A stretch of DNA of 64,000 nucleotides from Arenibacter algicola (GCF_000733925.1 NZ_JPOO01000003.1:1488001-1552000); one strand, 5' to 3'. Positions 1 through 9,265 are shown, numbered from the stretch's first letter. Made by a program: numbers and translations. The notes: a model not told the origin generated them from the sequence alone.

Positions 1-1434
1 AATATCCATAGGAACAATGGCCCCTTCCTTTATATATACTGGAAATTCGTCCATGGGAAATTCCCGCTCAATATCCACCTCGCCATCAATGGGTACATTA
101 TCGTCAAAAAAGTATCTCCATTTACCCTTGGGCAGGGTAATTGTCCTCTTTTTGGAATCCATATAAATGGGCGCCACCAAAAAGTCATCCCCGAACATAT
201 AGTGATATTTCCCTTTTTTTAGGGGTGTCTGCAACCTTCTTCCCCCTTTATGGGCCGTTATCACATAATGGTACATATAGGGCACCAATTCTGTATGCAA
301 CCAAGAAAACTTTCGTATTACCTCCAACTCCTCCTCTGTTCTCTTCCAAAGTCGCCTCTCCCCATGGCCACCATTCATGAACAGACCGCAAAAAGTAGAG
401 AATTGAGTCCAGCGAATATAAAGTCTTGGAGGAATCGTTTTCCCCGAAAATCCGGCGACATCGGATCCAACAATGTTATACCCCAATTCAGAACTTTTTA
501 TCACACTTTCTATAGCGGATTCAAAGCCTTGGATTCCTTCCAGGGCAATATCCACTTTTTCATCTCCCTCTTGCAATATCATTTCATCGGTTACCCATTT
601 GTGTTCCTGATCGCCTACCCAATTTACCGGGGAAGCATCAATGGGCGAAAAACCTTCGGGATGAAAGCCACGGTCTATGGATCGGGAAAGGGTAACAAAC
701 TCCGGATTTTGGGTAAGGCCATGCGCGTATTCGTCCCTGTAATAATGGTCCATATAAGTTCTAGTGGTCATAATTCCCTTGGATGTCCGCTTATAAAATA
801 TTGGTATTGGCCCAAGTTGGTTCCAAAAAAGGGTTGCTGTGCCATCCAGTTTCCATCCATCAATTCCAAGATCAAAAACATTTTGTTGCAGCCCACGCCA
901 CCAATCCATGGCATTATCACTGGTATAATCTATAAAACCTCCCTCCCCTTTCCACCATTTATTGGGGTTACGGGATTTAACCAAAAAACCGTTATCCATT
1001 GCCCTTTGATACCAATCCTTGGAATCCTTAATGTTGGCATCCTTACTATAACTATTCACCATGGAAGTCATCCAAAGTACTACCCGGTAGTCATTGTCCT
1101 GAAGCTTTTTAAACCATTGGTCCGGCTTTATATAAAGACTAGTATCAATTTCAAAATCATTATAGCGCAAAGACCAGGGACTATCCAAAATAATGGTTCT
1201 TACCGGAATATCATTTTCCTTATAGCCTTCCAATAATTCGTCCACATAGTCGGAAGTATTGACATCATCTTCCCAAAGCCAACATTCCAATGCCCAGGGA
1301 GGCGTTAAAGGCGGATTTCCATGCCGCTGACTATTGAACGGCATGCCCCATACAGGGAAAATCCAATAAAAATAGGAGACGACACCCAAAGACGCCAAAA
1401 CCCAAATACCAATCTTTATAGCCTTTTTATTCAA
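1..1434 (-). CDS. Membrane-anchored GH31 family glycosidase (partial, 3' end off window)
   Basis: 478 codons are open to the window edge, so the C-terminus is missing. It should hydrolyse alpha-glycosides (alpha-glucosidase, alpha-xylosidase or a related GH31 activity) outside the cytoplasmic membrane. Residues 5-28 are a hydrophobic anchor. The GH31 barrel follows, with the nucleophile region WKLDG (residues 194-198, Asp197) and the acid/base region GSDVAGF (323-329, Asp325), both placed by family pattern. No ATG fits upstream. The start is a TTG whose last two bases overlap the TGA of the preceding PHP gene, which implies translational coupling. The next ATG (1344) would remove the anchor. 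It is the last visible gene of the lyase-PHP-GH31 operon. Exact substrate unknown. Confidence 0.85.
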   Translation of the reverse strand, partial: MNKKAIKIGIWVLASLGVVSYFYWIFPVWGMPFNSQRHGNPPLTPPWALECWLWEDDVNTSDYVDELLEGYKENDIPVRTIILDSPWSLRYNDFEIDTSLYIKPDQWFKKLQDNDYRVVLWMTSMVNSYSKDANIKDSKDWYQRAMDNGFLVKSRNPNKWWKGEGGFIDYTSDNAMDWWRGLQQNVFDLGIDGWKLDGTATLFWNQLGPIPIFYKRTSKGIMTTRTYMDHYYRDEYAHGLTQNPEFVTLSRSIDRGFHPEGFSPIDASPVNWVGDQEHKWVTDEMILQEGDEKVDIALEGIQGFESAIESVIKSSELGYNIVGSDVAGFSGKTIPPRLYIRWTQFSTFCGLFMNGGHGERRLWKRTEEELEVIRKFSWLHTELVPYMYHYVITAHKGGRRLQTPLKKGKYHYMFGDDFLVAPIYMDSKKRTITLPKGKWRYFFDDNVPIDGEVDIEREFPMDEFPVYIKEGAIVPMDI

Positions 1435-2879
1435 TTTATTTTCTTCATTTTCTTAAAGAATCTAAAATATATGGTCCCGAGCGAATAGACCATAAAAATA
1501 GACCCTATGATAAGCAGCAAGGAACTGTATTCGGCAAACACTTTACTATAACCTTTTACTGCATTGGCCCGAACCATATAATACAGACCCAAAACAATTA
1601 AAAACAGGGAACTTAGCATTCCCGCCAAAGCCATTCTTTTATGCATCGGGATAAAATGCTCCCTTCTGTAATTCCAAAGCAATTGAAACAAAATCAACCA
1701 TAAAGTCCAAGATATTACTTGCCAAAAATTTAGTGTCCTAAAATAATTTACCACTGTAATAAAGGGCTGGAACAATAAATTTTTTCCACTATAAAAAGGC
1801 CGGTCCTGGTACATAAGTACCTTAACCCTACTCTGATCCCTATTCCTTATTATTTCCAAAATGGAATTCTCCTTTTTATCCGGATCCATTTGATGCCAAT
1901 TCGGAATTTGGAAAGCATTCCATATCCCGCAGGCCCTACCGTAACCATGAAAATCAAGTCCGCCGAGCATGAGAAGCTTGTTATCTTCACAGAACTTTTT
2001 AAGATCCTTAAATATGGTTCGGTCATAATATAGTTCCTTGCCTACATTTTCAATTTCAAAACCATCCACACCCAGGTCCTTATAAAACTCCTTATCCTTT
2101 CCTTTCCCATCAAACCAGTGATTGACTATAACCGCCCCTCCATGCTTATGTACCAAATTTACTATTAGGGAATCCGGTTTGTCCTTGGTTTTAAATTTTC
2201 CATTCAATCCCAATAAACTCATATGATTGGAGCCCGAATGTTCTTGACCTACCATGATTAAAGGGTCTATAGAAAATTGGTTATTTCTTTGTTGGGTGGA
2301 GAAGTCCAATGTTTTTTTGTGATTGGCATGATCTGTAATAAAAAAAGCATCGAACCCATTTCTTTTGTGCCATGCCCACATTTTCTCTTGGGATATTAAG
2401 CCATCATGACTAAATTCGGTATGGGCGTGACTGGTTACCAATATTTCATCCGAAGTATTATTTACAATGGTATTATTAGGCAATCCAATAAAAAGGATAA
2501 CGACAAAAACCGAAAAACAAATACCGATCAACAAAGGCAGGTTACCCAAAAACCGCAATGCTGTTTGCCTTCTGTAAGGAACTGAAGCAATTTTAAATAT
2601 CTTGAATAGACTTAGGCATATATAAAAAACCAAAATCCACAATAAGGCAATCGGTAATTCCTGTAATGGATAAATAGCCCGGTTTAAATATAGTAACAAT
2701 CCCAATATTGGTTCAAAAATAATTCTCAATATTGGGATATGTATATCGTATGCGGGAACGGTTTTAAGGCTAAGGGCATCAATAATATGTATTTCCAAAT
2801 GAAAAAAAAGTGCTAGACTAGCGATAACCAAAATCGGAATTGCAACAAAAGACTTTTTCAACATTTTAATATTATCCAT
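1431..2879 (-). CDS. Membrane PHP-domain metal-dependent hydrolase
   Basis: 482 residues. The N-terminal part (about 10-135) holds roughly four membrane segments. A PHP domain follows with HAHTEFSHDG (151-160), ITDHANH (181-187), GQEHS (211-215), a VNHWF histidine and GLDFHGYGR, the metal-binding pattern of the polymerase-and-histidinol-phosphatase family. Two or three more hydrophobic segments (about 385-480) close the protein, so the PHP domain lies between membrane parts. The family hydrolyses phosphoesters, but the substrate here is not evident. The stop codon overlaps the TTG start of the GH31 gene, and the lyase gene lies 90 bp upstream on the same strand. A second ATG at codon 6 could be the true start. 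Confidence 0.8.
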   Translation of the reverse strand: MDNIKMLKKSFVAIPILVIASLALFFHLEIHIIDALSLKTVPAYDIHIPILRIIFEPILGLLLYLNRAIYPLQELPIALLWILVFYICLSLFKIFKIASVPYRRQTALRFLGNLPLLIGICFSVFVVILFIGLPNNTIVNNTSDEILVTSHAHTEFSHDGLISQEKMWAWHKRNGFDAFFITDHANHKKTLDFSTQQRNNQFSIDPLIMVGQEHSGSNHMSLLGLNGKFKTKDKPDSLIVNLVHKHGGAVIVNHWFDGKGKDKEFYKDLGVDGFEIENVGKELYYDRTIFKDLKKFCEDNKLLMLGGLDFHGYGRACGIWNAFQIPNWHQMDPDKKENSILEIIRNRDQSRVKVLMYQDRPFYSGKNLLFQPFITVVNYFRTLNFWQVISWTLWLILFQLLWNYRREHFIPMHKRMALAGMLSSLFLIVLGLYYMVRANAVKGYSKVFAEYSSLLLIIGSIFMVYSLGTIYFRFFKKMKKIN

Positions 2880-2969
2880 TACTGTAGGACTTCCAAAAAA
2901 ACCTCTTTAATACGAAAGAAATAAAACATTTAACCCAAGAGGCACAATAAGAATTCCATAGTGGACTTT

Positions 2970-3893
2970 TTAATGTATTGTTTTATACTCATTCCTATAA
3001 TTGAATTGGGCTATATACTTTTTAATCCTATTTCGTTGTTCCTCCGTAAATCGGTCCAAGGGTTCCGCATTATGATCTTGACAAATACCCATAGCCATCA
3101 AAGCGGCTTTGGTGCCCTTTATATGCCTTGAAGGATACTCCCCTACCTCATAAATTGTCTGATGGACCTTAATCACCTTATCCCTCAATAATTTTACTTT
3201 CTCCAAATTTTGAGCCATTGCCGCCTCGTACAAATCTACGAATAGTCTTGGGAAAAAATTTGCTCCCCCGGCAACGGAACCGTGACCGCCGTACATTATG
3301 GTTTCTGGCAAAAACAGCTCGGTCCCTGCAATTATGGAAAAAGTAGGATCGCTCTTAAATTCTTCTATCAGAACATACAGATATGAAAGATCTCCCGAAC
3401 TATCCTTAATGCCGATAGCCCCCAATTCCTTGGCCCTCCTAACCACATCTATGGATAAATGAAGTTTTGTACAGCTTGGCATATTATACAGCATAAATGG
3501 TAAGGGAAGCATTGGCACTAAACTTTCCAGATAATCCCCCATTTCTTCTTGGGCAATTGGGAAATAATAAGGAGGTGCCACTACTAAAGCGTCAGCGCCG
3601 ACTTTTTTGGCATGGTTTGCTATTTCCAGTGTCCCATCAAAAGAGGTATCGGTAATACCGACCAAAACCGGAACTTTTTTATTAACGATTCTACAGGTTT
3701 CGGATATGAGCTGTTTCCTGACGGCATAACTAAGACTAGGACCTTCCCCTGTAGTGCCCAAAATAAAAATACCGTGGACACCACCATTTATTAAATGCTC
3801 CAATAGATTTTTTAGCCCCACAAGGTCTAACTCCTTATTCTCGAGTAGAGGGGTAACCATAGGAGGTATTATTCCTTTTATAGCCAATTTCAT
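2970..3893 (-). CDS. Dihydrodipicolinate synthase / N-acetylneuraminate lyase family protein
   Basis: 307 residues, normal length for this class I aldolase (TIM-barrel) family. Visible marks are GTTGE (46-50), which binds the keto-acid carboxylate, the tyrosine of YNMPS (Y136), and the Schiff-base lysine in GIKDSSGD (K163). It should condense or cleave pyruvate-derived keto acids in the cytoplasm. True DapA, N-acetylneuraminate lyase, 2-keto-3-deoxy sugar-acid aldolase and keto-deoxy-glucarate dehydratase all share this fold. The setting, first gene of an operon with PHP and GH31 genes and divergent from an AraC regulator, favours sugar-acid breakdown over lysine synthesis. I would not name it dapA. 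Confidence 0.85.
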   Translation of the reverse strand: MKLAIKGIIPPMVTPLLENKELDLVGLKNLLEHLINGGVHGIFILGTTGEGPSLSYAVRKQLISETCRIVNKKVPVLVGITDTSFDGTLEIANHAKKVGADALVVAPPYYFPIAQEEMGDYLESLVPMLPLPFMLYNMPSCTKLHLSIDVVRRAKELGAIGIKDSSGDLSYLYVLIEEFKSDPTFSIIAGTELFLPETIMYGGHGSVAGGANFFPRLFVDLYEAAMAQNLEKVKLLRDKVIKVHQTIYEVGEYPSRHIKGTKAALMAMGICQDHNAEPLDRFTEEQRNRIKKYIAQFNYRNEYKTIH

Positions 3894-4026
3894 GATTGTA
3901 TATTTAAAGGATTAGATTAAATAATAGCAATACCTACCAATGGACAAAAAGTTGTAATAATTAGTTTCATAATGGTTGGTCTTTTAGGTTGTTTATGAAT
4001 TTATATTTGATCAACAAATCTGTAAA

Positions 4027-4039
4027 TCCGATAATCGGA
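4027..4039. promoter_or_regulatory. 13-bp inverted repeat between lyase and AraC genes
   Basis: TCCGAT and ATCGGA face each other around a single A, a perfect dyad in the 308-bp AT-rich gap between the two divergent genes. It is about 135 bp upstream of the lyase start and 160 bp upstream of the regulator start. Location and symmetry suggest an operator. AraC proteins usually bind direct repeats, so the binder is uncertain. I see nothing else definite in this gap. Confidence 0.35.
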
Positions 4040-4201
4040 CCTACTGGTAATTAATTATATAAAACTTGATTTGCTGCTCTAACAAAATAAACTCAATTAA
4101 AAAACCCTTGCCACTACAATATTGTTTTAATTGCATTAAATTTTAACCTTAATTCTGAATAATTTAATTATATTAGTCCAATATTGTCAATATACCAAGC
4201 C

Positions 4202-5050
4202 ATGGAATTTATTTTTGAAAAAATATTTGTACCCAACAAACATTCATTTATATCAAGAAAATTACCCTTGGCATCTAATGCCAGAATACATTCCCACAGA
4301 AATTTCGAATTGAACTTTATTACTTCGGGATCGGGCAGAAGAATTGTCGGTGACAATATCTCCGGATTTGAAAAGGGCGATCTGGTTCTTCTTGGGCCTA
4401 ATTTGCCCCACTGTTGGGAAGCCTTGGATTTTGAAAAGGGAAATGACCCTTTTTGCATTGTTACCCACTTTTCGGAAGATATTATCAACTCCGACTTTTT
4501 TAGGATGCCAGAACTGGAACAGGTGGTAGATCTTTTAAAGCAGTCGAGCACTGGGCTCCGTTTTAAACTGGACAATGATAGCCACATTAGGCAAACCTTG
4601 GAACGGATGACGCAGTTGGAGGGCCTGGAGTATTATATTGAAATGCTTAAAATATTCAACTTTCTGTTACAGGTAGATGATCGTGAAAACCTATCCAATC
4701 CCAATAATAGTTCGGCAGTTTTTTCCAAGAATCTGGATAAAATAAACAAGGTCTACGAATATGTTTTTCAGAACATACAGGAAGGCGTTAAATTGGAAGA
4801 AGCCGCTGCTGTATTGAATATGGCACCCAGTTCCTTTTGTAGGTATTTCAAAAAGAAGACAGATCTTACCTTTATGGAATATGTAAAAAGTGTTAGGGTT
4901 GGTATAGCTGCCAAATTGCTGGCGGAAACCGATAAGCAGATAACACAGATCTGTTTTGAAAGTGGGTACAACAATCTGGCCAATTTCAACCACTACTTCA
5001 AGCATATTATGGGCAAAACTCCCTCGGATTACAGAAAGACTTTTAGGTGA
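4202..5050 (+). CDS. AraC family transcriptional regulator
   Basis: 282 residues from the ATG at 4202; an in-frame TTG at 4184 would add six residues, but the ATG is the better start. The N-terminal half is a cupin-like sugar-sensing domain (HSHRNFELNFI early on, then GDLVLLGPNLPHCWE). The C-terminal hundred residues carry two helix-turn-helix motifs: the first around LEEAAAVLNMAPSSFCRYFK, the second around ITQICFESGYNNLANFNHYF, ending with the family signature GKTPSDYRK. It is divergent from the lyase-PHP-GH31 operon, so it probably controls that operon and perhaps the neighbouring SusCD operon in response to a sugar. Target and ligand are inference. Confidence 0.9.
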   Translation: MEFIFEKIFVPNKHSFISRKLPLASNARIHSHRNFELNFITSGSGRRIVGDNISGFEKGDLVLLGPNLPHCWEALDFEKGNDPFCIVTHFSEDIINSDFFRMPELEQVVDLLKQSSTGLRFKLDNDSHIRQTLERMTQLEGLEYYIEMLKIFNFLLQVDDRENLSNPNNSSAVFSKNLDKINKVYEYVFQNIQEGVKLEEAAAVLNMAPSSFCRYFKKKTDLTFMEYVKSVRVGIAAKLLAETDKQITQICFESGYNNLANFNHYFKHIMGKTPSDYRKTFR

Positions 5051-5116
5051 TTTTACAAATGGCCAAGCCGTTATTTGTCATTTAGCAGAAAATAGCCTGA
5101 CAAGAGAGTAAGCAGC

Positions 5117-5754
5117 CTAAACTTTTCTAATAGAAGTACGACCAATTCCATTATTTGCAAATCCGAAAAGCACAACAATAAATGAGTCTAAACTTATTGG
5201 AGGTAGGCCTCCCTGCCACTTTGAAGGGCTGGTCCAAGTAGAATATCCCATAAAAACAAGATGTATTCCCAATAGAAAAAGTAGCCCCAAGAGGATTTCC
5301 TTTGAAGTAATAACATTTATAAGCATTTCTTTATTTTTAGAGCGATTTCCAAAGCACCAGTGATACAGTCCCAATTACATGAAACTGGCCATACCGGCGA
5401 GCAGACTAAAATGCCCTATGACCTACAAGCTATTATCGCTCTCAAAAAACTTGGTATAGTAGTGTGGATTAAAAATCAAAAAAACTGAGGAGTACGTGAA
5501 ATATGGACAGCAATAGCCCTGTTATACCCAAAATATAAAGCTCGAATTCAAAGATTGAGAAGTGGCCTAATAGTGAAACTAAAAGTAAGCAATACTATTG
5601 CGGCAAAGGACAGGCCTTTGTTCAGAATAAATATTGGTAAATTTTTCCATGCAACAGTTCCCTCTACATTATATCTTAAGACCGCATAGCCCATAGAAAT
5701 AATCAAAACGGTCCGAATAGTCCCTAGCCATTTTCTTTGTACACCTTCCTCCAT
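5117..5754 (-). pseudogene. Decayed ferric-reductase-like transmembrane protein gene
   Basis: Three reading frames together give one recognisable protein. Frame A (5754-5548) has YAVLRYNVEGTVAWKNLPIF and FILNKGLSFAA, then a TGA. Frame B (from about 5531) continues with LGITGLLLSIFHVLLSFF. After a T-run the frame changes again to NPHYYTKFFESDNS, a TAG, then GHFSLLAGMASFM, a TAA, and the tail FMGYSTW...WQGGLPPISL to 5117. This order matches the small four-to-six-helix ferric-reductase-like or cytochrome b561-like membrane proteins of flavobacteria. At least two frameshifts, a probable small deletion between A and B, and two nonsense codons make it non-functional. It follows the 423-residue membrane gene by 17 bp. 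The family name is from memory of such proteins. Confidence 0.75.
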
Positions 5755-5771
5755 TAAAATAAATCCTTAAT

Positions 5772-7043
5772 TTAATTCATAGGAAATCTATCCCTGTCTC
5801 CCAGATCCCCGTGTACACTTATAGCTATCATTGCCAGAATGGCCAGTACACCAAGTATGACCAACACATAAAAGAACCATTTTTTAAGGTCTACCTTATC
5901 CATTTCCGTATAGTTGAACTGCCAGCTACCGGATCTGAGCAAGACAAAAATTAAAAGGATGTTCCCCACATAAAGATGATGGTTAAGATGCATTTCACCC
6001 CCAAAAATCCCCGTTACGGCATAGCTCATAAACGTATAAGCCAATAGCATGGTAAAAAATGTAATCAGAACATCATTTTGTGAGAATTGCTCTTTTTTAA
6101 ATCTCCAAAAGATGGATATGACCATTGCCAACAGCACCAAAAGGACCATTGTGGTACTTGTAGAGGCAACGGATTCTATATTGGGCAAATTCTCCAATCG
6201 TCTGGCAATATGGGCATAGGTCAATGACTCCCTATAAACGATCAATGGAATAAAAAGTACCACTATAATTAAGGCCGACCAATTTTCCCATTTCATGGCC
6301 CTCGGGATTTCCTTCGGCCACTTGGAACTAAACACCCCATATGCCATGCCAGATCCACCGCAAATACCTATGCAATATTCCATAACATTCCACATATTAA
6401 AGGGGATTTGCCATGTATTTCCAAGAACATGTAAAAAATTGCCAAAACTAAAACCAATACCCCCACCCAACATTGCGTAAAAAGCCACCCTAATTGCCGA
6501 GTTTCTTTTTTCCCTGGCCATAAACCATAACATGGCCAATCCGGCACCAAAACACACGGCCCAAGCCTCTGATCTCGGAGGCGTCATTTTAAAGCCGATC
6601 TGCTCTATTAGAAAATAATAACTGATAATTCCACCAACCGTCATTTCCGATAGCAACGCCCCCCATCTTACTCTATTTTCCTTAGTAGAATCCAGAGTTA
6701 AACCTACAAGGCCACCACCCAATAAACCGAATAGTCCCCCAATTAGGAAGAGCATCCCAAGACCATAATAGGCATTCACAAAATTATCCGCGAAACCATA
6801 GCCTACTACCATGCCATAACTGATCATTCCTCCGGCTCCCCAACCTACAGCCGATGCCATAGCCACCAACATCATTTTCTTATACCAGTCCTTTCTACCG
6901 GAAACGAGCACTAGGGCCAGGCCTCCAATTGCCCCTGCCCATGCAGCACCCTGTTCATGTCCAAACTGACCCCTAATCGCCCATGCAGTGGCCAGAGACA
7001 TGCCCACTATCAAAACTTGAATTCCTATTTTTTTAGTCATCAT
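5772..7043 (-). CDS. Polytopic membrane protein of unknown function
   Basis: 423 residues, about eleven or twelve hydrophobic segments, rich in glycine (GGLFGLLGGGLVGL near 110; AMLGGGIGFSFGNF near 195). Near the N-terminus are WAIRGQFGHEQGAAWAG and a GWGAGGMISYG stretch, suggestive of helix packing motifs. I do not recognise a transporter or enzyme family. The gene looks intact, ending normally 17 bp before a dead gene, while the gene upstream of it is also dead. All three point the same way, so it may be the survivor of a decayed operon. A second ATG lies at codon 2. Function cannot be given. Confidence 0.7.
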   Translation of the reverse strand: MMTKKIGIQVLIVGMSLATAWAIRGQFGHEQGAAWAGAIGGLALVLVSGRKDWYKKMMLVAMASAVGWGAGGMISYGMVVGYGFADNFVNAYYGLGMLFLIGGLFGLLGGGLVGLTLDSTKENRVRWGALLSEMTVGGIISYYFLIEQIGFKMTPPRSEAWAVCFGAGLAMLWFMAREKRNSAIRVAFYAMLGGGIGFSFGNFLHVLGNTWQIPFNMWNVMEYCIGICGGSGMAYGVFSSKWPKEIPRAMKWENWSALIIVVLFIPLIVYRESLTYAHIARRLENLPNIESVASTSTTMVLLVLLAMVISIFWRFKKEQFSQNDVLITFFTMLLAYTFMSYAVTGIFGGEMHLNHHLYVGNILLIFVLLRSGSWQFNYTEMDKVDLKKWFFYVLVILGVLAILAMIAISVHGDLGDRDRFPMN

Positions 7044-7056
7044 AATTTTCCTAGGA

Positions 7057-7540
7057 TTATTTCCTTCTTTTTATTTCAATGGTTTCAATTTCATCGCCCT
7101 TCATATCCGTCACATACAAAAAGGCATTTTTCTTATTGATCTAAACATTGACAAAATGTTCTATTTTGCTGGATTTTTTCGTTTCCGGCAGATCAAAATC
7201 TATATCGTACAAAGGAGCTCCCGCTCCTGCTGAGGTTATTTAGTGCACACCATTTTTAGTGGCGCGGTGATAATGGTGGTCATGACCGTTCAAAAAACAC
7301 CTTCAGCTTATGTCTTTCAAAAATATCACCCCAAAATTTACGGGTCTGTTTTGCTTCAGCCTTTCTATTTTTCATGGTACTGAAGAATGGTTTGTGTTGA
7401 AAAATAAACACGAAACCCGCTTCCTTATTCAACTCCAAAACATTCTCCAACCAATTTTTCTAGGTATTAACATAATCCGAGAAAGCATTTTGCCAGAAGG
7501 CATCACTATTTTTTTCGTAGCTAAAATATGGGGCTCACGA
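7057..7540 (-). pseudogene. Remnant of a metallophosphoesterase gene (C-terminal part)
   Basis: On the minus strand one frame gives AFWQNAFSDYVNT, a TAG, then ENVLELNKEAGFVFIFQHKP and KFWGDIFERHKLKV. After a one-base shift in a T-run it gives NGHDHHYHRATKNGVH, a TAA, ITSAGAGAPLYDIDF, a TAG, and VTDMKGDEIETIEIKRRK ending at 7057. FQHKP and GHDHHYHR are the metal-binding motifs of calcineurin-like phosphoesterases. The 5' part with the first metal-binding motifs is absent, because the sequence runs directly into the susD terminator. Three nonsense codons and a frameshift show it is dead. Confidence 0.75.
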
Positions 7541-7541
7541 A

Positions 7542-7571
7542 TAAAAAGAGGCAGCCCTAACGGAGTGCCTC
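7542..7571 (-). terminator. Rho-independent terminator of the PKD-SusC-SusD operon
   Basis: Read on the minus strand, GAGGCA (7571-7566) pairs with TGCCTC (7553-7548) around a 12-base loop, and a run of five T follows. It lies 38 bp after the susD-like stop codon. Confidence 0.75.
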
Positions 7572-7609
7572 CTTTAAAATAGTTGCTATACTAATTCAAA
7601 TAGAATATT

Positions 7610-9265
7610 TTAATATGGTTCCCCAGTACCCTGCAACAACCACATTTTGGACCAGGCACTATTGTTACTGGCATCATCTCCTTTAAATGAAGTAGTTTCC
7701 AATTTCTGAATAGCTGCCTCGGCATTTTGAGTATTGTTGTCTATTTCATCTATATGGTAGTAGAAACGCAAGGGCAAGGCTGGGCGTTTGGCCGCAGGAC
7801 CTGCCTGTAAATCTGGCAAGCCTGTCCTTCTATAATCGAACCAGGACTGAGTGGCTGATGTCCAACTGGCTATCCATTTTTGCTCCATAATATCTTCTAG
7901 TCCCCCGTAGGCAGCCCCGGCTATATAACTGGAATAGGCATCTTCCAAGCCCCAAGCCTTTAAGGATTGTTTTACTCCCTCATTATAATGCGCTTCCGCA
8001 CCCCCTGAAGCCCAACCCTTTAAAGCTGCCTCTGCCAGGATAAAATGCACTTCGGCCGCCGAGATCAATCGAGATTTTAGCAATGGCCCGCTAACTTCTT
8101 TGTAAATATCGTTCAATTGGGAAACATGCGGATTGTAAGAACCTTGGTTGAATTCCTTCTTTAAGTTAAAGGCTGGCCCCAAAGTTATGGCTGTAGGAAG
8201 CCCTACGTATTCCTTATCAAAATTTACAGGTTCCCCTACTATGTCCAAATGGTCATCTACCAATTTCTGGCCTACATATCGTTCTCCGTCACGAATCTCA
8301 TCCGTATCCTCCGCCTCACCAGTAGCCAAAACCAAAGGTGTTTCAATTTTATTGGCCCAAACCCCTAATCGCGGATCGTCAAGGGCCTGCAATGCTTCTA
8401 CCAAAGTAGCTGCCATTTTTATTCTAAAATAAGTTCCTTGAGGACTTATATCAAATTTGGTATTGGTGGGCCAGGAGTCGCTAGTACTGGTTCCAACATA
8501 GTCTACATTGGCATCGTCAGCGGCATCCACTATTAAAGGATATTGACCTGGATTGGAAGATATCCTTCTTATTCCCTCTTCCGCCAAACCTGGTTCCTTT
8601 GCAGACAACCTCATATAATATCTCAAGGCAAGGGAATTGGCAAATTTGCGCCACTGTGAAACAGTGCCGCTATAAAGTACATCCTGATTTTGTTGAATGC
8701 TAAAATATTCACTTTGGTTTTTGGACAAAAGGGTATTGGCCCGTGCCAAATCCGTAAATATACCCAAATAGATATCTTTTTGATCGTCAAAGGCAGCATC
8801 AAAAAATTCAGCCCCTTCGTCTCCCCTTAACGCTTGGGAATAAGGAGCGTCTCCCCACAGATCCGTTATCATCCCAAACAAATAGGCTTTCATAACCAGG
8901 CCTACCCCGATATGGAATTCCAAATTATCGGCTTCGGCTTTCTCTATTAAGGTTTTATTATTGGTCAATAAGCTATAATAACCATTCCAACTATGGGAAT
9001 CATTGCTCCAGTCATAGGCATTGTGCCCACTGGACCAACCATCTTTTTGGGTATGCTGCATTACCCCTGCCATATCACCAAAACCTAAGCCTACTACATT
9101 CTTGGCTGTTCCTGAAATCACCGTGCCCACCAATAGGTTGGGGTCCACATTGTCCGAACCAATTCTATTAGGATTTTCATTAAGGTCTTCCAAGCCATGG
9201 CAGGAGACCAATACAATAAGTCCCGACACCAATATGGCCATTTTACTTTTTATTTGATACATCAT
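7610..9265 (-). CDS. SusD/RagB-family outer-membrane lipoprotein
   Basis: 551 residues, a usual SusD length. The signal peptide ends in a lipobox, LIVLVSC, with the lipidated cysteine near residue 22. The mature N-terminus GLEDLNENPNRIG and the helical TPR-like body (for example YLFGMITDLWGDAPYSQAL) are of the SusD-like type. The C-terminal part has FILAEAALKGW and WFDYRRTGLPDL, seen in this family. It should sit on the cell surface as the lid and glycan-binding partner of the SusC-type channel encoded 17 bp upstream. The ligand is not evident. Cotranscribed with the SusC and PKD genes and followed by a hairpin terminator. Confidence 0.93.
   Translation of the reverse strand: MMYQIKSKMAILVSGLIVLVSCHGLEDLNENPNRIGSDNVDPNLLVGTVISGTAKNVVGLGFGDMAGVMQHTQKDGWSSGHNAYDWSNDSHSWNGYYSLLTNNKTLIEKAEADNLEFHIGVGLVMKAYLFGMITDLWGDAPYSQALRGDEGAEFFDAAFDDQKDIYLGIFTDLARANTLLSKNQSEYFSIQQNQDVLYSGTVSQWRKFANSLALRYYMRLSAKEPGLAEEGIRRISSNPGQYPLIVDAADDANVDYVGTSTSDSWPTNTKFDISPQGTYFRIKMAATLVEALQALDDPRLGVWANKIETPLVLATGEAEDTDEIRDGERYVGQKLVDDHLDIVGEPVNFDKEYVGLPTAITLGPAFNLKKEFNQGSYNPHVSQLNDIYKEVSGPLLKSRLISAAEVHFILAEAALKGWASGGAEAHYNEGVKQSLKAWGLEDAYSSYIAGAAYGGLEDIMEQKWIASWTSATQSWFDYRRTGLPDLQAGPAAKRPALPLRFYYHIDEIDNNTQNAEAAIQKLETTSFKGDDASNNSAWSKMWLLQGTGEPY

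Noticed and set aside
250..1236. A 328-codon plus-strand open frame over the GH31 gene
   Set aside because: The minus strand gives a clear GH31 protein with catalytic motifs; the plus-strand translation has low-complexity, unrelated composition and ends within the gene.
5051..7609. Insertion sequence as the cause of the two pseudogenes
   Set aside because: No transposase fragment, terminal inverted repeats or target duplication were seen; point decay and deletion explain the region.
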